NCBI RefSeq assembly: GCF_028877475.1
Contig: NZ_CP113527.1
Span: 2,225,501-2,289,500 of the forward strand
Reading direction: 5' to 3'
DNA: 64,000 nt
Source: Lysinibacillus irui
GTDB taxonomy: Bacteria > Bacillota > Bacilli > Bacillales_A > Planococcaceae
Part shown: in pieces, positions 53,010 through 60,986 of the stretch
Layout: each line of letters begins with the position of its first letter
Numbering within the stretch: the first letter of the stretch is position 1
Program-made: the position numbers and the translations under genes
Notes under the pieces: model-generated
Seen by the model: only the letters and a program-made list of their open reading frames with translations
Told to the model about the DNA's origin: nothing
The model's database searches: none

Positions 53010-53726
53010 TTACTCTTTATTTGAGTAGTAGCGAACTTCAAAAATTTTGCAGCCATTTGGTGATTTCCAAGGTCCATGCTCCATGCCAGGAGGTCGACAT
53101 GCTACCATACCAGCTGAAAATTCCTCATTCAGGCGTAAGTCGATTAAGGATCCTTCGATAATGTATAATTCTTCCCAGAAATCATGAACTTGTACACCAT
53201 CTGGGGAAGTGTCTGCCCCTGCACCTAGTTCAAGAATACGTGTTGCTACTTCAGTACCTGGAATTTGTGCGATAATTCGTTGTGCGGAGCCTTCTACCGT
53301 TTTTGAAGGAATAGCCTCAAACGTTTTATAGTCAACAAATTCATGCTCTTCTTTCTCCTGATTCGCATAATAACGAACCTCGAAAATTTTACAGCCGTTT
53401 GGTGATTTCCACGGACCATGCTCCATTCCAGGTGGACGACATGCTACCATACCAGCTGAAAATTCCTTATTCAGGCGTAAATCAATTAACGACCCTTCCA
53501 TAATATATAACTCTTCCCAGAAATCATGAACTTGTACGCCATCTGGGGACGTATCTACCCCTGCGCCTAATTCCAGAATACGTGTTGCCACTTCAGTACC
53601 CGGAATCTTTGCGATAATTCGTTGTGAGGAGCCTTCTACCGTTTTTGAAGCAACTGTCTCAAACGTTTTATAATTAACAAATTCATGCTCTGGTTTAATA
53701 AGCACATCAATATCTGGTTTTCCCAT
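53010..53726 (-). CDS. Tandem-duplicated ChrR-like cupin protein
   Basis: A 238-residue protein made of two nearly identical cupin domains (about residues 14-120 and 127-234). Each has VHDFWEELYI-EGSL (metal-binding His and Glu) and RPPGMEHGPWKSPNGCKIFEVRYY (second His). Substitutions between copies are few and conservative, so the duplication is recent or kept uniform. ChrR-like cupins are acetylacetone-dioxygenase-like or isomerase-type metal enzymes; the reaction here is unknown. GGAGG selects ATG 53726, just after the stop of the DUF2848 gene, giving coupling. Confidence 0.8.
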   Translation of the reverse strand: MGKPDIDVLIKPEHEFVNYKTFETVASKTVEGSSQRIIAKIPGTEVATRILELGAGVDTSPDGVQVHDFWEELYIMEGSLIDLRLNKEFSAGMVACRPPGMEHGPWKSPNGCKIFEVRYYANQEKEEHEFVDYKTFEAIPSKTVEGSAQRIIAQIPGTEVATRILELGAGADTSPDGVQVHDFWEELYIIEGSLIDLRLNEEFSAGMVACRPPGMEHGPWKSPNGCKIFEVRYYSNKE

Positions 53727-53727
53727 G

Positions 53728-54405
53728 TCAAACGACCTCCGCATCTGCTAAAATATGAACCTTGTAATCTAATTCGATTTTTCGGTCAGTTAAACGATCA
53801 TATAATTCTGCTGAAAAACCGTCACCGTATATAAATTCTCCAGTAACAATTGGTAAGGTGCCACAAAATATCATCATATCCTCACAATAATATCCACGGT
53901 CTTCAATAATAGTTAGTAAATCTTTTGGATGTAGGAACTCACCAAGTGTTCCCGTTTGATATTCCTGTTTCACGCCATTCACCAGCATCCAACTTCTCAT
54001 TTCAATGTCATCCCAGCGACTTGCAATGTCATCCAGTAACCAAAATTGTGATGAAATAGGCTTGCTGCAAACCTGTTTGGATTTTTGGATGGAGACTTTT
54101 TCAAGCTCACGATCCGTGTGATCACTGCCTAGTCCTACATACCATTGTCCTTTCACATTCATAATAACGACTTCAGCCTCACCACTACTCGTTTCTTTGA
54201 CTACTGAAATAGCTGAGCTTGTCGTAATAAGATCTGTTGAAACATCGTAAATCATCGGCACTTGAGGTGGTGCTGGAACGCCAATCGCTTTTAATTCATC
54301 AATATGTTTTTTTACAGATGCCTGATCTTTTCCTGTATAGCCAGCAATAAGCAGGCGTTTAGGTGTAACCTCCATGCTCTTTCCTGAAACGATAATATTC
54401 ATCAA
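53728..54405 (-). CDS. DUF2848 family protein (fumarylacetoacetase-like)
   Basis: A 225-residue protein matching DUF2848: VSTDLITTSSAISVVKETSSGEAEVVI (about 54-80), VGLGSDHTDRELE (about 90-102) and FCGTLPIVTGEFIYGDGF (about 180-197). The fold is believed related to fumarylacetoacetate hydrolases, so C-C or amide hydrolysis/decarboxylation of a ring-cleavage product is possible. It overlaps the upstream nitrilase gene by 4 bp and is followed 1 bp later by the cupin gene. Confidence 0.75.
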   Translation of the reverse strand: MMNIIVSGKSMEVTPKRLLIAGYTGKDQASVKKHIDELKAIGVPAPPQVPMIYDVSTDLITTSSAISVVKETSSGEAEVVIMNVKGQWYVGLGSDHTDRELEKVSIQKSKQVCSKPISSQFWLLDDIASRWDDIEMRSWMLVNGVKQEYQTGTLGEFLHPKDLLTIIEDRGYYCEDMMIFCGTLPIVTGEFIYGDGFSAELYDRLTDRKIELDYKVHILADAEVV

Positions 54406-55193
54406 ATGTACTCCTCCTGTCTGTCTAAAACTCGATGCTTTAAATTAGGGAAAACATCACGAATGTGCGCAATTTGAGAAGGATCAATTTCTGTTTTTAC
54501 AATCGTTTCTTCATCTCCTCCACTTGCCATTACAATTCCCCAAGGATCGACCACTTGACTGTGTCCGCCTAAATGAACGCCATGCGTATTGCCTACACAA
54601 TTACTCGAAATTAAGAAACATTGATTTTCTAATGCTCGAGCTGTATTAAATATTTTCCAATGCTCTAATCTAGCATGTGGCCAAGCGGATGTAACAAGAA
54701 GTAGCTCTGCTCCTAAATCTACCTGTGCACGATATAATTCAGGGAATCGTAAATCATAGCAAGTTGATAATCCAACCTTCCCAAAATCTGTATCAACTAC
54801 AGTGATTTCATTACCTCTAGTAAGGATTTTCCCTTCATGGGAACCGTAGCGGAATAGGTGAATTTTTCTATACGTGCCTATTAGGTCCCCATCAGGAGAA
54901 AATAGAACACTTGTGTTATAAAATTTTCCATTATTTCTTTCTATGAAACTGCCTGCAAAAAGATAGGATTGAACTTCTTTTGCCTTTGAAGAGAATCGTT
55001 GGACAAAATCTCCATTTATTTCCTCTGATTCATCAACATATCGATCAAATGCAAAGTATCCCGTAGCCCATGTTTCAGGTAGCACAATTAAATCTTGACC
55101 TTTTAACTTATCAATCATGGATTCCACACGATCTATACGGGCGATTTTAGATTCATTCTCTTTAATCTCCATTTGGATGGAAGCAATCTTCAT
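54402..55193 (-). CDS. Carbon-nitrogen hydrolase (nitrilase superfamily amidase)
   Basis: A 263-residue nitrilase-fold hydrolase with the catalytic triad Glu40 (LIVLPETW), Lys110 (GTYRKIHLF) and Cys145 (GLSTCYDLRFPELYR). It cleaves amides, carbamoyl groups or nitriles; its branch is YafV/NIT2-like rather than true nitrilase. It sits between hpaB (28 bp upstream) and DUF2848 (4-bp overlap), implying that the pathway intermediate carries an amide nitrogen. RBS GGAGG before ATG. Confidence 0.85.
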   Translation of the reverse strand: MKIASIQMEIKENESKIARIDRVESMIDKLKGQDLIVLPETWATGYFAFDRYVDESEEINGDFVQRFSSKAKEVQSYLFAGSFIERNNGKFYNTSVLFSPDGDLIGTYRKIHLFRYGSHEGKILTRGNEITVVDTDFGKVGLSTCYDLRFPELYRAQVDLGAELLLVTSAWPHARLEHWKIFNTARALENQCFLISSNCVGNTHGVHLGGHSQVVDPWGIVMASGGDEETIVKTEIDPSQIAHIRDVFPNLKHRVLDRQEEYI

Positions 55194-55221
55194 ATTTTCA
55201 ACCTCCTTTTCTCAATATTTC

Positions 55222-56688
55222 CTAAACTAGTTCCTCGACTTGAGTAGGAAGAGAATAACTTTCTAAAAATGTTTCCACCATTTTTACTGGCTCTTCATAG
55301 CCGTAATTTCTAAATGCGTAGCCTTTCGTTACAAATGGTGCTCCATTATAGAACAATTCGTATTGTTGATGTCTACCACCAAATTCTGAACCAATAATGT
55401 CCCATACTAACTTAAATAATTTGATTCTCTCTTCCGCACCAACCCCTGTTGAACGGATATATTGGTATATATCATCTTTCGTATCAGGATTGATCATTTC
55501 TTTATATGAGGAAGGCAATTGTAAAACACCTCCACCACAAAGCTCTCTTAAAATTCGAATAGTAGATGCATAAATAATATCCTGCTGACCAACTACACCA
55601 TAAAGGAAACGTGGATCTGGTCGAGCTACCCCATTTTTATCAATCGTACAATTATATTCTGAAGCTAATAAATTACCTTCTACAGATGCTGCAATAGATG
55701 CTAATTCACCTAGCTTTTCTTGAACAGAAGGGATTTTATCAATACCATTCATTGCTGTCACTTTACGTGCTGCACCAATTAAAAACTTTAATTTGTTACT
55801 AAATCTAATTTGTGCTTGATTATTGCCTAAAACGTGAGCTGGTGTTTCATGGAACTGGGCCCTTACAATATCAATATTTTTGTAGACAAAAATATGTGAC
55901 CATGGAATAAATACATCATCAAAAACAACTAACGAATCGCTTTCATCAAAGCGAGAAGACAAAGGATAATCAAATGTGCTTGGTGATTTTTCAGCGTAAC
56001 TAGGTCTCGCATAAAATTTCAACCCTTTTGCATTAATCGGTAAGACAAAGGATAAAGCATAGTCTTCATCACCAGGACGTAGTGGCGTAAGACAGCTTAC
56101 AAATAAGTAATCTGATACGGCTGAAGCTGTACCAAGCATTTGAGAGCCTCTTACTACAATTCCATCCTCTTTTTCTTCATAAACGCCTACAGGGAGGTAT
56201 TTATCTTCTAGCTCATGAGCTGCTTTACTTCGGTCAATTTGTGGTGGAATGATAACATAGGTTACATATAAATCATGATCTCGAACATGTTTATAGAAAT
56301 TTAACACATTTTCTCCAAAACCTTTTCCCCCACGTTCAAATACTTCTGGTGAACTGGCAAATGAAGCTAAAAAACTAGCGACATGGTCTGGACTTCTGCC
56401 AACAAATCCACAAGTTGCTTCAGACCATTTAGAAATGGCCAATCTACGTTCCTTTAATTCCTCACGACTTTTGGGGATCATATAGATTTTATTTGCTAGC
56501 GTTCCATCCTCAGTTTTATAAAGCATATTTTGTGATTCATCTAATGCTAAATCGTATAAACCAGCAATTGTATTTGTAATTCCTTTAAAAGCAGGATGAG
56601 TCGCTACATCTCTCACTCTTTCTCCATTTATGTAGATCGCTCTATCATCTTTCAATGCTTGTAAATACTCTTGACTTGTTCTAACCAT
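55222..56688 (-). CDS. hpaB: 4-hydroxyphenylacetate 3-hydroxylase family oxygenase (HpaB-like)
   Basis: A 488-residue FADH2-dependent monooxygenase of the acyl-CoA dehydrogenase fold. Landmarks: RTSQEYLQALKDDRAIYINGERV at the N-terminus, CGFVGRSPDHVASFLASF (about 91-108), and SYAEKSPSTFDYPLSSRFDESDS with DDVFIPWSHIFVYKN (about 238-282), all characteristic of HpaB/PobA-like oxygenases. It adds one oxygen to an aromatic ring using FADH2 from the HpaC-like reductase. Family members also oxidise pyrrole-2-carboxylate and chlorophenols, so the ring is not fixed. GGAGGAAT precedes ATG; an operator lies about 80 bp upstream. Confidence 0.88.
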   Translation of the reverse strand: MVRTSQEYLQALKDDRAIYINGERVRDVATHPAFKGITNTIAGLYDLALDESQNMLYKTEDGTLANKIYMIPKSREELKERRLAISKWSEATCGFVGRSPDHVASFLASFASSPEVFERGGKGFGENVLNFYKHVRDHDLYVTYVIIPPQIDRSKAAHELEDKYLPVGVYEEKEDGIVVRGSQMLGTASAVSDYLFVSCLTPLRPGDEDYALSFVLPINAKGLKFYARPSYAEKSPSTFDYPLSSRFDESDSLVVFDDVFIPWSHIFVYKNIDIVRAQFHETPAHVLGNNQAQIRFSNKLKFLIGAARKVTAMNGIDKIPSVQEKLGELASIAASVEGNLLASEYNCTIDKNGVARPDPRFLYGVVGQQDIIYASTIRILRELCGGGVLQLPSSYKEMINPDTKDDIYQYIRSTGVGAEERIKLFKLVWDIIGSEFGGRHQQYELFYNGAPFVTKGYAFRNYGYEEPVKMVETFLESYSLPTQVEELV

Positions 56689-56769
56689 CTTTCATTCCTC
56701 CCAATGTGTTAACTATATAGATGTTAAAGAGACAATCTTTCAGACAATCAATACCCCCATCAAGTATTT

Positions 56770-56791
56770 TGTATACTGTATTGTGTATACA
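56770..56791. promoter_or_regulatory. GntR operator copy (b), before hpaB
   Basis: TGTATAC-N8-GTATACA with spacer TGTATTGT, one base different from copy (a). Positioned about 80 bp upstream of the hpaB start. Confidence 0.8.
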
Positions 56792-56842
56792 TTGATTCCT
56801 GAAATAATTCAAAAAATTACAATAATTTAATATAGACTTCAC

Positions 56843-56856
56843 CGCAAGCGCTTTCA
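56843..56856 (-). promoter_or_regulatory. cre-like site upstream of hpaB
   Basis: On the minus strand TGAAAGCGCTTGCG matches the CcpA box consensus TGWAANCGNTNWCA at all but two of its fixed positions. It would allow carbon catabolite control of the hpaB operon. Confidence 0.45.
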
Positions 56857-56960
56857 ATAAAATAAAAAATAAGATTAGATATTCCCTAATTGAACAATTT
56901 GAAGTGACTCTAGTCAGTAGTAACTTCCTTTAACACCTCCCTTCAAAGCATTAATGGCTA

Positions 56961-57632
56961 TTAGGAATTATCCATAACCATTAACGTTTCTTTCGTCTTT
57001 TCTAAATGATGTAAAATCATTTCAGAAGCTGCGTCAGGATTTTTTTCCTCTATAGCTTGAATAATTTGTTGGTGTTCCTCTAGCACACTTTTCATTCGTC
57101 CTGGCTGCCTAACAGCTCTTAAACCCATAAGCTGTGTTAGATTATGAAGATTCGTCAGCATTTGTTCCATAATAGTAAATTTAGCTAACTTTGTAAGTGA
57201 TAGATGGAATTCATGGTCGAGTCCAATAAAACGAATCGCATCATCATTTTGCAGCGCCTCTTCCTGTTGCTCCACAATGAGCTTTAGTGATTTTAATTGA
57301 TCAGGAGATGTAATGATCTGTATGAGTTTTTTTACTGCCTCTACTTCAATTGCACTTCTTAATAAAAAGACTTCCTTTTGTTCATCCTCGGTAAGTTTTT
57401 TCACAGTCATTCCTTTTCTTGGAACAGAAACAAGTAAGCCTTCCTTTATCAAGTCTTGAAGAGCAGCTCTTACCGGCGTTCTTGACGTATTTAATTTTTC
57501 GGCTAATTGAACTTCTGTAAAAATTTCATCACTAGTTATACCACCGTATAAAATAGCTTTTTTAATTTCTTTATACACTTTGTCCTGTGTTGTTTTTTCT
57601 TTTTCAATCGGCTTTAATTGTGCCCCTTCCAT
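56961..57632 (-). CDS. GntR-family regulator, FCD (FadR-type) subfamily
   Basis: A 223-residue regulator: winged HTH at about 14-78 (VYKEIKKAILYGGITSDEIF, AEKLNTSRTPVRAALQDLIKEGLL) and an FCD ligand domain (85-215) with the expected metal/ligand histidines (DHEFHLSL, and HHLEKT near the end). It precedes the hpaB operon on the same strand with its own promoter. Three TGTATAC-N8-GTATACA-like sites in the cluster fit a FadR-like dimer. The RBS is GGAT(T)ATTATGG-like and weak. Confidence 0.88.
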   Translation of the reverse strand: MEGAQLKPIEKEKTTQDKVYKEIKKAILYGGITSDEIFTEVQLAEKLNTSRTPVRAALQDLIKEGLLVSVPRKGMTVKKLTEDEQKEVFLLRSAIEVEAVKKLIQIITSPDQLKSLKLIVEQQEEALQNDDAIRFIGLDHEFHLSLTKLAKFTIMEQMLTNLHNLTQLMGLRAVRQPGRMKSVLEEHQQIIQAIEEKNPDAASEMILHHLEKTKETLMVMDNS

Positions 57633-57717
57633 AATAATCCATCCTTTTTATTAAGTCTTTACCATACGAAATTAAAAAATTGAATTTATATGAATGGTTT
57701 AAACTCTTTATGTTTTA

Positions 57718-57739
57718 TGTATACATAATACAAAATACG
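57718..57739. promoter_or_regulatory. GntR operator copy (c), before gntR
   Basis: TGTATAC-N8-AAATACG: the left half is identical to copies (a) and (b), while the right half is degenerate at the same 8-bp spacing. Located about 90 bp upstream of the gntR start, consistent with weaker autoregulation. Confidence 0.65.
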
Positions 57740-57907
57740 ATTATCATAAGTCAACATCATTTTTTGTTTTTTCAGAAATTTCTGGGCAAGTGAAGCAATA
57801 TCATAAAGAAAGCCCTTCTCCAGCCTACATATGTTCTAATAAACAATTAACAACGTAAACCGTGAAGGGCATGTTTGTACAAACGAAACATTTGCTAGAA
57901 CATGATA

Positions 57908-58906
57908 TTATTTAATTTTTACTATGATCTTCCCTTTAGCTCTACCAGATTCCGCATATTTCATAGCCTTTTCTGCTTCTTCAAATGAAAAAGTTCTATC
58001 AATAACTGGTTTGATGCTACCAGACTCAATCAAATCAGCAATAATACGCAATTGATCGCCACTTGGCTTCATAAATAAAAATGAGTATTGAGCATGATGT
58101 TTCTTTTCCAGTGCAGTCAACTTACGACTTGCTGCTGAAAATAACAAGGTTTTCCACCATCCTGAACCATATTCCTTGGCGAAGCGGGCATTTGGCCTGC
58201 CTGATACGGTTACAATATTTCCACCATTCTTAATAATTTTGAAAGACTTTTCTAGTGTCTTTCCTCCAAGCGTATCAAAGACAGCATCGTAATTTTTTAA
58301 AATAGCTTCAAAGTTTTCTTTCTTATAATTTATCACTTTATCTGCACCTAACGAGGTCACTAAATTGGCACCAGCTTCACTTGCCGTTGTAGCAACTGTG
58401 GCACCCATTGCTTTTGCCAGTTGAATTGCAAATGTTCCAACACCACCAGAGCCAGCATGAATTAATATCTTTTGACCTTTTTGTAATTGCATGATGTCAT
58501 GTAAGGCTTGGTATGAGGTTAATCCTACTAGTGGAATCGAAGCAGCTTCTTCAAAGCTCAAATTTTTAGGCTTTAGGGCGATATCATCTTCATGAATGGA
58601 GATATATTCCGCAAAGGTACCAATTTTACTTTTCCTTGGGCGCGCATATATTTCATCCCCAACTTTAAAACGAGTTACTTTTTTGCCTACTTTTACAATA
58701 ACACCGGAAAAATCATTGCCAAGGATAAGAGGCATTTTATATTGTATTAACAGCCTCACCTTTCCATCACGTATTTTGAAATCAATTGGATTAATACTAG
58801 CTGCATGAATTTCAGCGAGTACCTCAAATTCATTAATTTCAGGTGTAGGCATTTCTGCCAACCTCATTGGGGCTTTACCATATCGATCAATCACCATTGC
58901 TTTCAT
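57908..58906 (-). CDS. NADP-dependent MDR oxidoreductase (quinone oxidoreductase-like)
   Basis: A 332-residue medium-chain dehydrogenase without zinc ligands: ASINPIDFKIRDGKVRL (about 34-50), the NADPH-binding HAGSGGVGTFAIQLAKAMGA (about 150-169) and NYDAVFDTLGGKTLEKS (about 209-225). RBS GGAGGAAT before ATG. It lies 26 bp after an ArsR-type regulator gene and is its likely target. It is a distant paralogue of 3523-4521. Confidence 0.85.
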   Translation of the reverse strand: MKAMVIDRYGKAPMRLAEMPTPEINEFEVLAEIHAASINPIDFKIRDGKVRLLIQYKMPLILGNDFSGVIVKVGKKVTRFKVGDEIYARPRKSKIGTFAEYISIHEDDIALKPKNLSFEEAASIPLVGLTSYQALHDIMQLQKGQKILIHAGSGGVGTFAIQLAKAMGATVATTASEAGANLVTSLGADKVINYKKENFEAILKNYDAVFDTLGGKTLEKSFKIIKNGGNIVTVSGRPNARFAKEYGSGWWKTLLFSAASRKLTALEKKHHAQYSFLFMKPSGDQLRIIADLIESGSIKPVIDRTFSFEEAEKAMKYAESGRAKGKIIVKIK

Positions 58907-58932
58907 TGTTTATTCCTCCAAATCATCTATCG

Positions 58933-59268
58933 TCAATAATATTCCGTTAACAATGTCTCGATATCTAAGACAAGATTTTTTAATAACCCTAATTTTGTAC
59001 GTATATCTATATAATAAAAATTTTTTGTACCTTCTTTTCGCATTAAAATAACACCAGCATCTCGTAAAATCTTTAAATGATGTGACACAGCCGGTCGAGA
59101 AAGATGTGTTTGTTCCGTGATTTCTCCTACACGCAATCCAGTTTGACAATTTGTTCCCATTAAAACCAATAAAATTGATTGTCGGGTTTCATCACCAATC
59201 GCCAATAGAACCTTTTGACAATTCATAAAGTCGTCCTTAATCATGGAAAGCTGGTCCTGTTTATTCAT
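58933..59268 (-). CDS. ArsR-family winged-helix regulator (non-arsenic type)
   Basis: A 111-residue regulator with LAIGDETRQSILLVLM (about 22-37), the recognition helix SRPAVSHHLKILRDAGVI (about 64-81) and wing KEGTKNFYYI. The helix-3 CVCDL metal motif is absent, so it is not an arsenic sensor; lone cysteines (Cys17, Cys41) might sense redox or electrophiles. RBS AAAGGAGG. Heads an operon with the oxidoreductase at 57908. Confidence 0.85.
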   Translation of the reverse strand: MNKQDQLSMIKDDFMNCQKVLLAIGDETRQSILLVLMGTNCQTGLRVGEITEQTHLSRPAVSHHLKILRDAGVILMRKEGTKNFYYIDIRTKLGLLKNLVLDIETLLTEYY

Positions 59269-59430
59269 GTATTTCGAAGCCTCCTTTATTTCATTAGTTC
59301 AATAGTTTAAGTTAATGAACGATAACTGAAAACAACAATATCGTAATGGTGTACTCTTTGCAATATTGAGAAAGAAAATCGAGACGAATCAAAGTGAGAA
59401 GGTCAATAACTTATACTCTTCCCTTATGAC

Positions 59431-59465
59431 AATAAAAAAACACAGAAGTCACATGGACCTCTGCA
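59431..59465 (-). terminator. Rho-independent terminator of the SCO gene
   Basis: On the minus strand CAGAGGTC and GACTTCTG arms around CATGT, followed by GTG and seven T. Confidence 0.75.
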
Positions 59466-60086
59466 TTATTTGCTTTCTTTTATAAGAGCTTTCATATCTC
59501 CAACAATAGTTTCTACTGGTACGTTTGTCGCGCCATCATAGTCTTTGACAACTGTGCCGTCTGCGTTTACTAAATAATAGTTTGACATATGTATGACTTG
59601 GTCTGAGTTAGGATCATTTTTAACTAATGAATTGAATGATTTACGTGCGAATTGTTCAATGAATTTTTGTTGATAGCCTGTTAACAACTGCCATTTGCTG
59701 TCATCCACAACATTATACGTATTTAAGTAATTCGTTAATACTTCTGGCTTATCCACTTCTGGATCTACACTAAAGGCGACAATTTGATAATCCTCTAAAC
59801 CCTCATCCTGAAGTGCCTGTTGGACCTCTGTCATATTAAATGTCATTGGCGGACAAATGGTCGTACAGTTTGTAAAAATAAACATGGCTAACCACGGTTT
59901 TCCCTTCAGATCATCGAGGCGTACTTGTTCATTTTTTTGATTGGTTACTGTAAAATCTTGAACCTCAAGATTTAATGTTGGCTCAAACTTGTAACCTCCG
60001 CAAGCAGCTAAAATACTACTTAAGGCTAAAACTAAAACTAGCAGTATACTTTTCTTTTTCATTTGAGTTGCCCCACTTCCCTTCAT
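59466..60086 (-). CDS. SCO1/SenC family lipoprotein (cytochrome oxidase copper chaperone type)
   Basis: A 206-residue lipoprotein: signal peptide with lipobox LAAC (Cys29), then a thioredoxin-like domain with the copper/thiol motif CTTIC (Cys74, Cys78) and the conserved His166 (VIHMSNYYLV). SCO proteins deliver copper to the CuA site of cytochrome c oxidase or act as thiol oxidoreductases outside the membrane. AAGGTG 5 bp before ATG 60086 supports this start; an in-frame ATG at 60062 is an alternative. No cytochrome oxidase genes are nearby. Confidence 0.88.
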   Translation of the reverse strand: MKGSGATQMKKKSILLVLVLALSSILAACGGYKFEPTLNLEVQDFTVTNQKNEQVRLDDLKGKPWLAMFIFTNCTTICPPMTFNMTEVQQALQDEGLEDYQIVAFSVDPEVDKPEVLTNYLNTYNVVDDSKWQLLTGYQQKFIEQFARKSFNSLVKNDPNSDQVIHMSNYYLVNADGTVVKDYDGATNVPVETIVGDMKALIKESK

Positions 60087-60647
60087 TTCATCACCTTATT
60101 TTATTCATAATACAAGCTAAATACAAGATAATGAACTTACTTACAGATCGCTTTTTGTGTAACCTGTGAACATTAACTTTTTTTGGTATATTATCATGTG
60201 AAATCTTTAAAACAAAACTTATTTTTAAAAAAATTTTTTAGAAGTTTTTTTATTATTTTTTGTTATTTCCCAAGGCATCAGATAATTGTTATATAACACA
60301 ATTATCCACCTTTAGATCCTATGCAAAATTTAATCTTAAAATAATATAAAACACAATATTCTCTTTTAGGTTATTATTTTCTTCTACATTCACCTTTATT
60401 AACAACAAACTATTTTAATAATATTATTTCAATAAAAATTCATTCTCTCTTTTATACATTTATTTTCTAACAATTCCTTATTATTTCTACATTATTTCCT
60501 ATGATTCAAAGTGACTAAAAATTATAAAAACTCAAAATTTAGTATTGCATTATAAGATTCTCCCTCATAAAATAAGTGAATATAACGACGAACGAAAAAG
60601 AAATATGTCGTTTGAAACAGAAATATATAACTTTAGGGGGAATAATA
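60087..60647. other. Long AT-rich divergent promoter region
   Basis: About 560 bp, very rich in A and T, with poly-T and poly-A tracts (for example near 60228-60250). It holds the promoters of the SCO gene (minus) and the first DUF485-symporter pair (plus). The frame from 60576 into the DUF485 gene is not used. No RNA gene or riboswitch was recognised. Confidence 0.4.
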
Positions 60648-60986
60648 ATGGTGAACGTTTCAACAAAAAAACAGGCTCAGTCTATTGATTATCATGCAAT
60701 AGAGGCAATGGAATCGTTTAATAGCTTTGTGAAAAAGAAAAATACGTTTCTTTTCTCGATTACAGCAGTGTTTCTTATCCTTTATATCTTGCTACCGATC
60801 CTTGCCTTCCAGCCTGTACTACAACAAAAATTCTTCGGAAATATTACGGGTGTATGGGTATATTCCGCAGGCTTATTTATCATGACCATTGTGCTTTGTA
60901 CAGTATATGTAAAAAAAGCGGCTTCATTCGATAAAGCTGCAGCTGCTGTGCTCGAAGAATATCATGCGAAGGGAGAAAATAAATGA
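60648..60986 (+). CDS. ywcB: DUF485 family membrane subunit (YwcB-like)
   Basis: A 112-residue protein with two TM helices (about 34-55, FLFSITAVFLILYILLPILAF; about 72-92, YSAGLFIMTIVLCTVYV) and the DUF485 pattern ESFNSFVKKKNTF. DUF485 proteins accompany SSS symporters of the acetate/pyruvate type. TTTAGGGGG selects ATG 60648 over 60576. It overlaps the symporter gene by 4 bp (ATGA). Confidence 0.85.
   Translation: MVNVSTKKQAQSIDYHAIEAMESFNSFVKKKNTFLFSITAVFLILYILLPILAFQPVLQQKFFGNITGVWVYSAGLFIMTIVLCTVYVKKAASFDKAAAAVLEEYHAKGENK

Noticed and set aside
58910..59149. 79-codon minus-strand frame
   Set aside because: Out-of-frame shadow of the ArsR-type regulator gene, which has clear family motifs and a good ribosome site.
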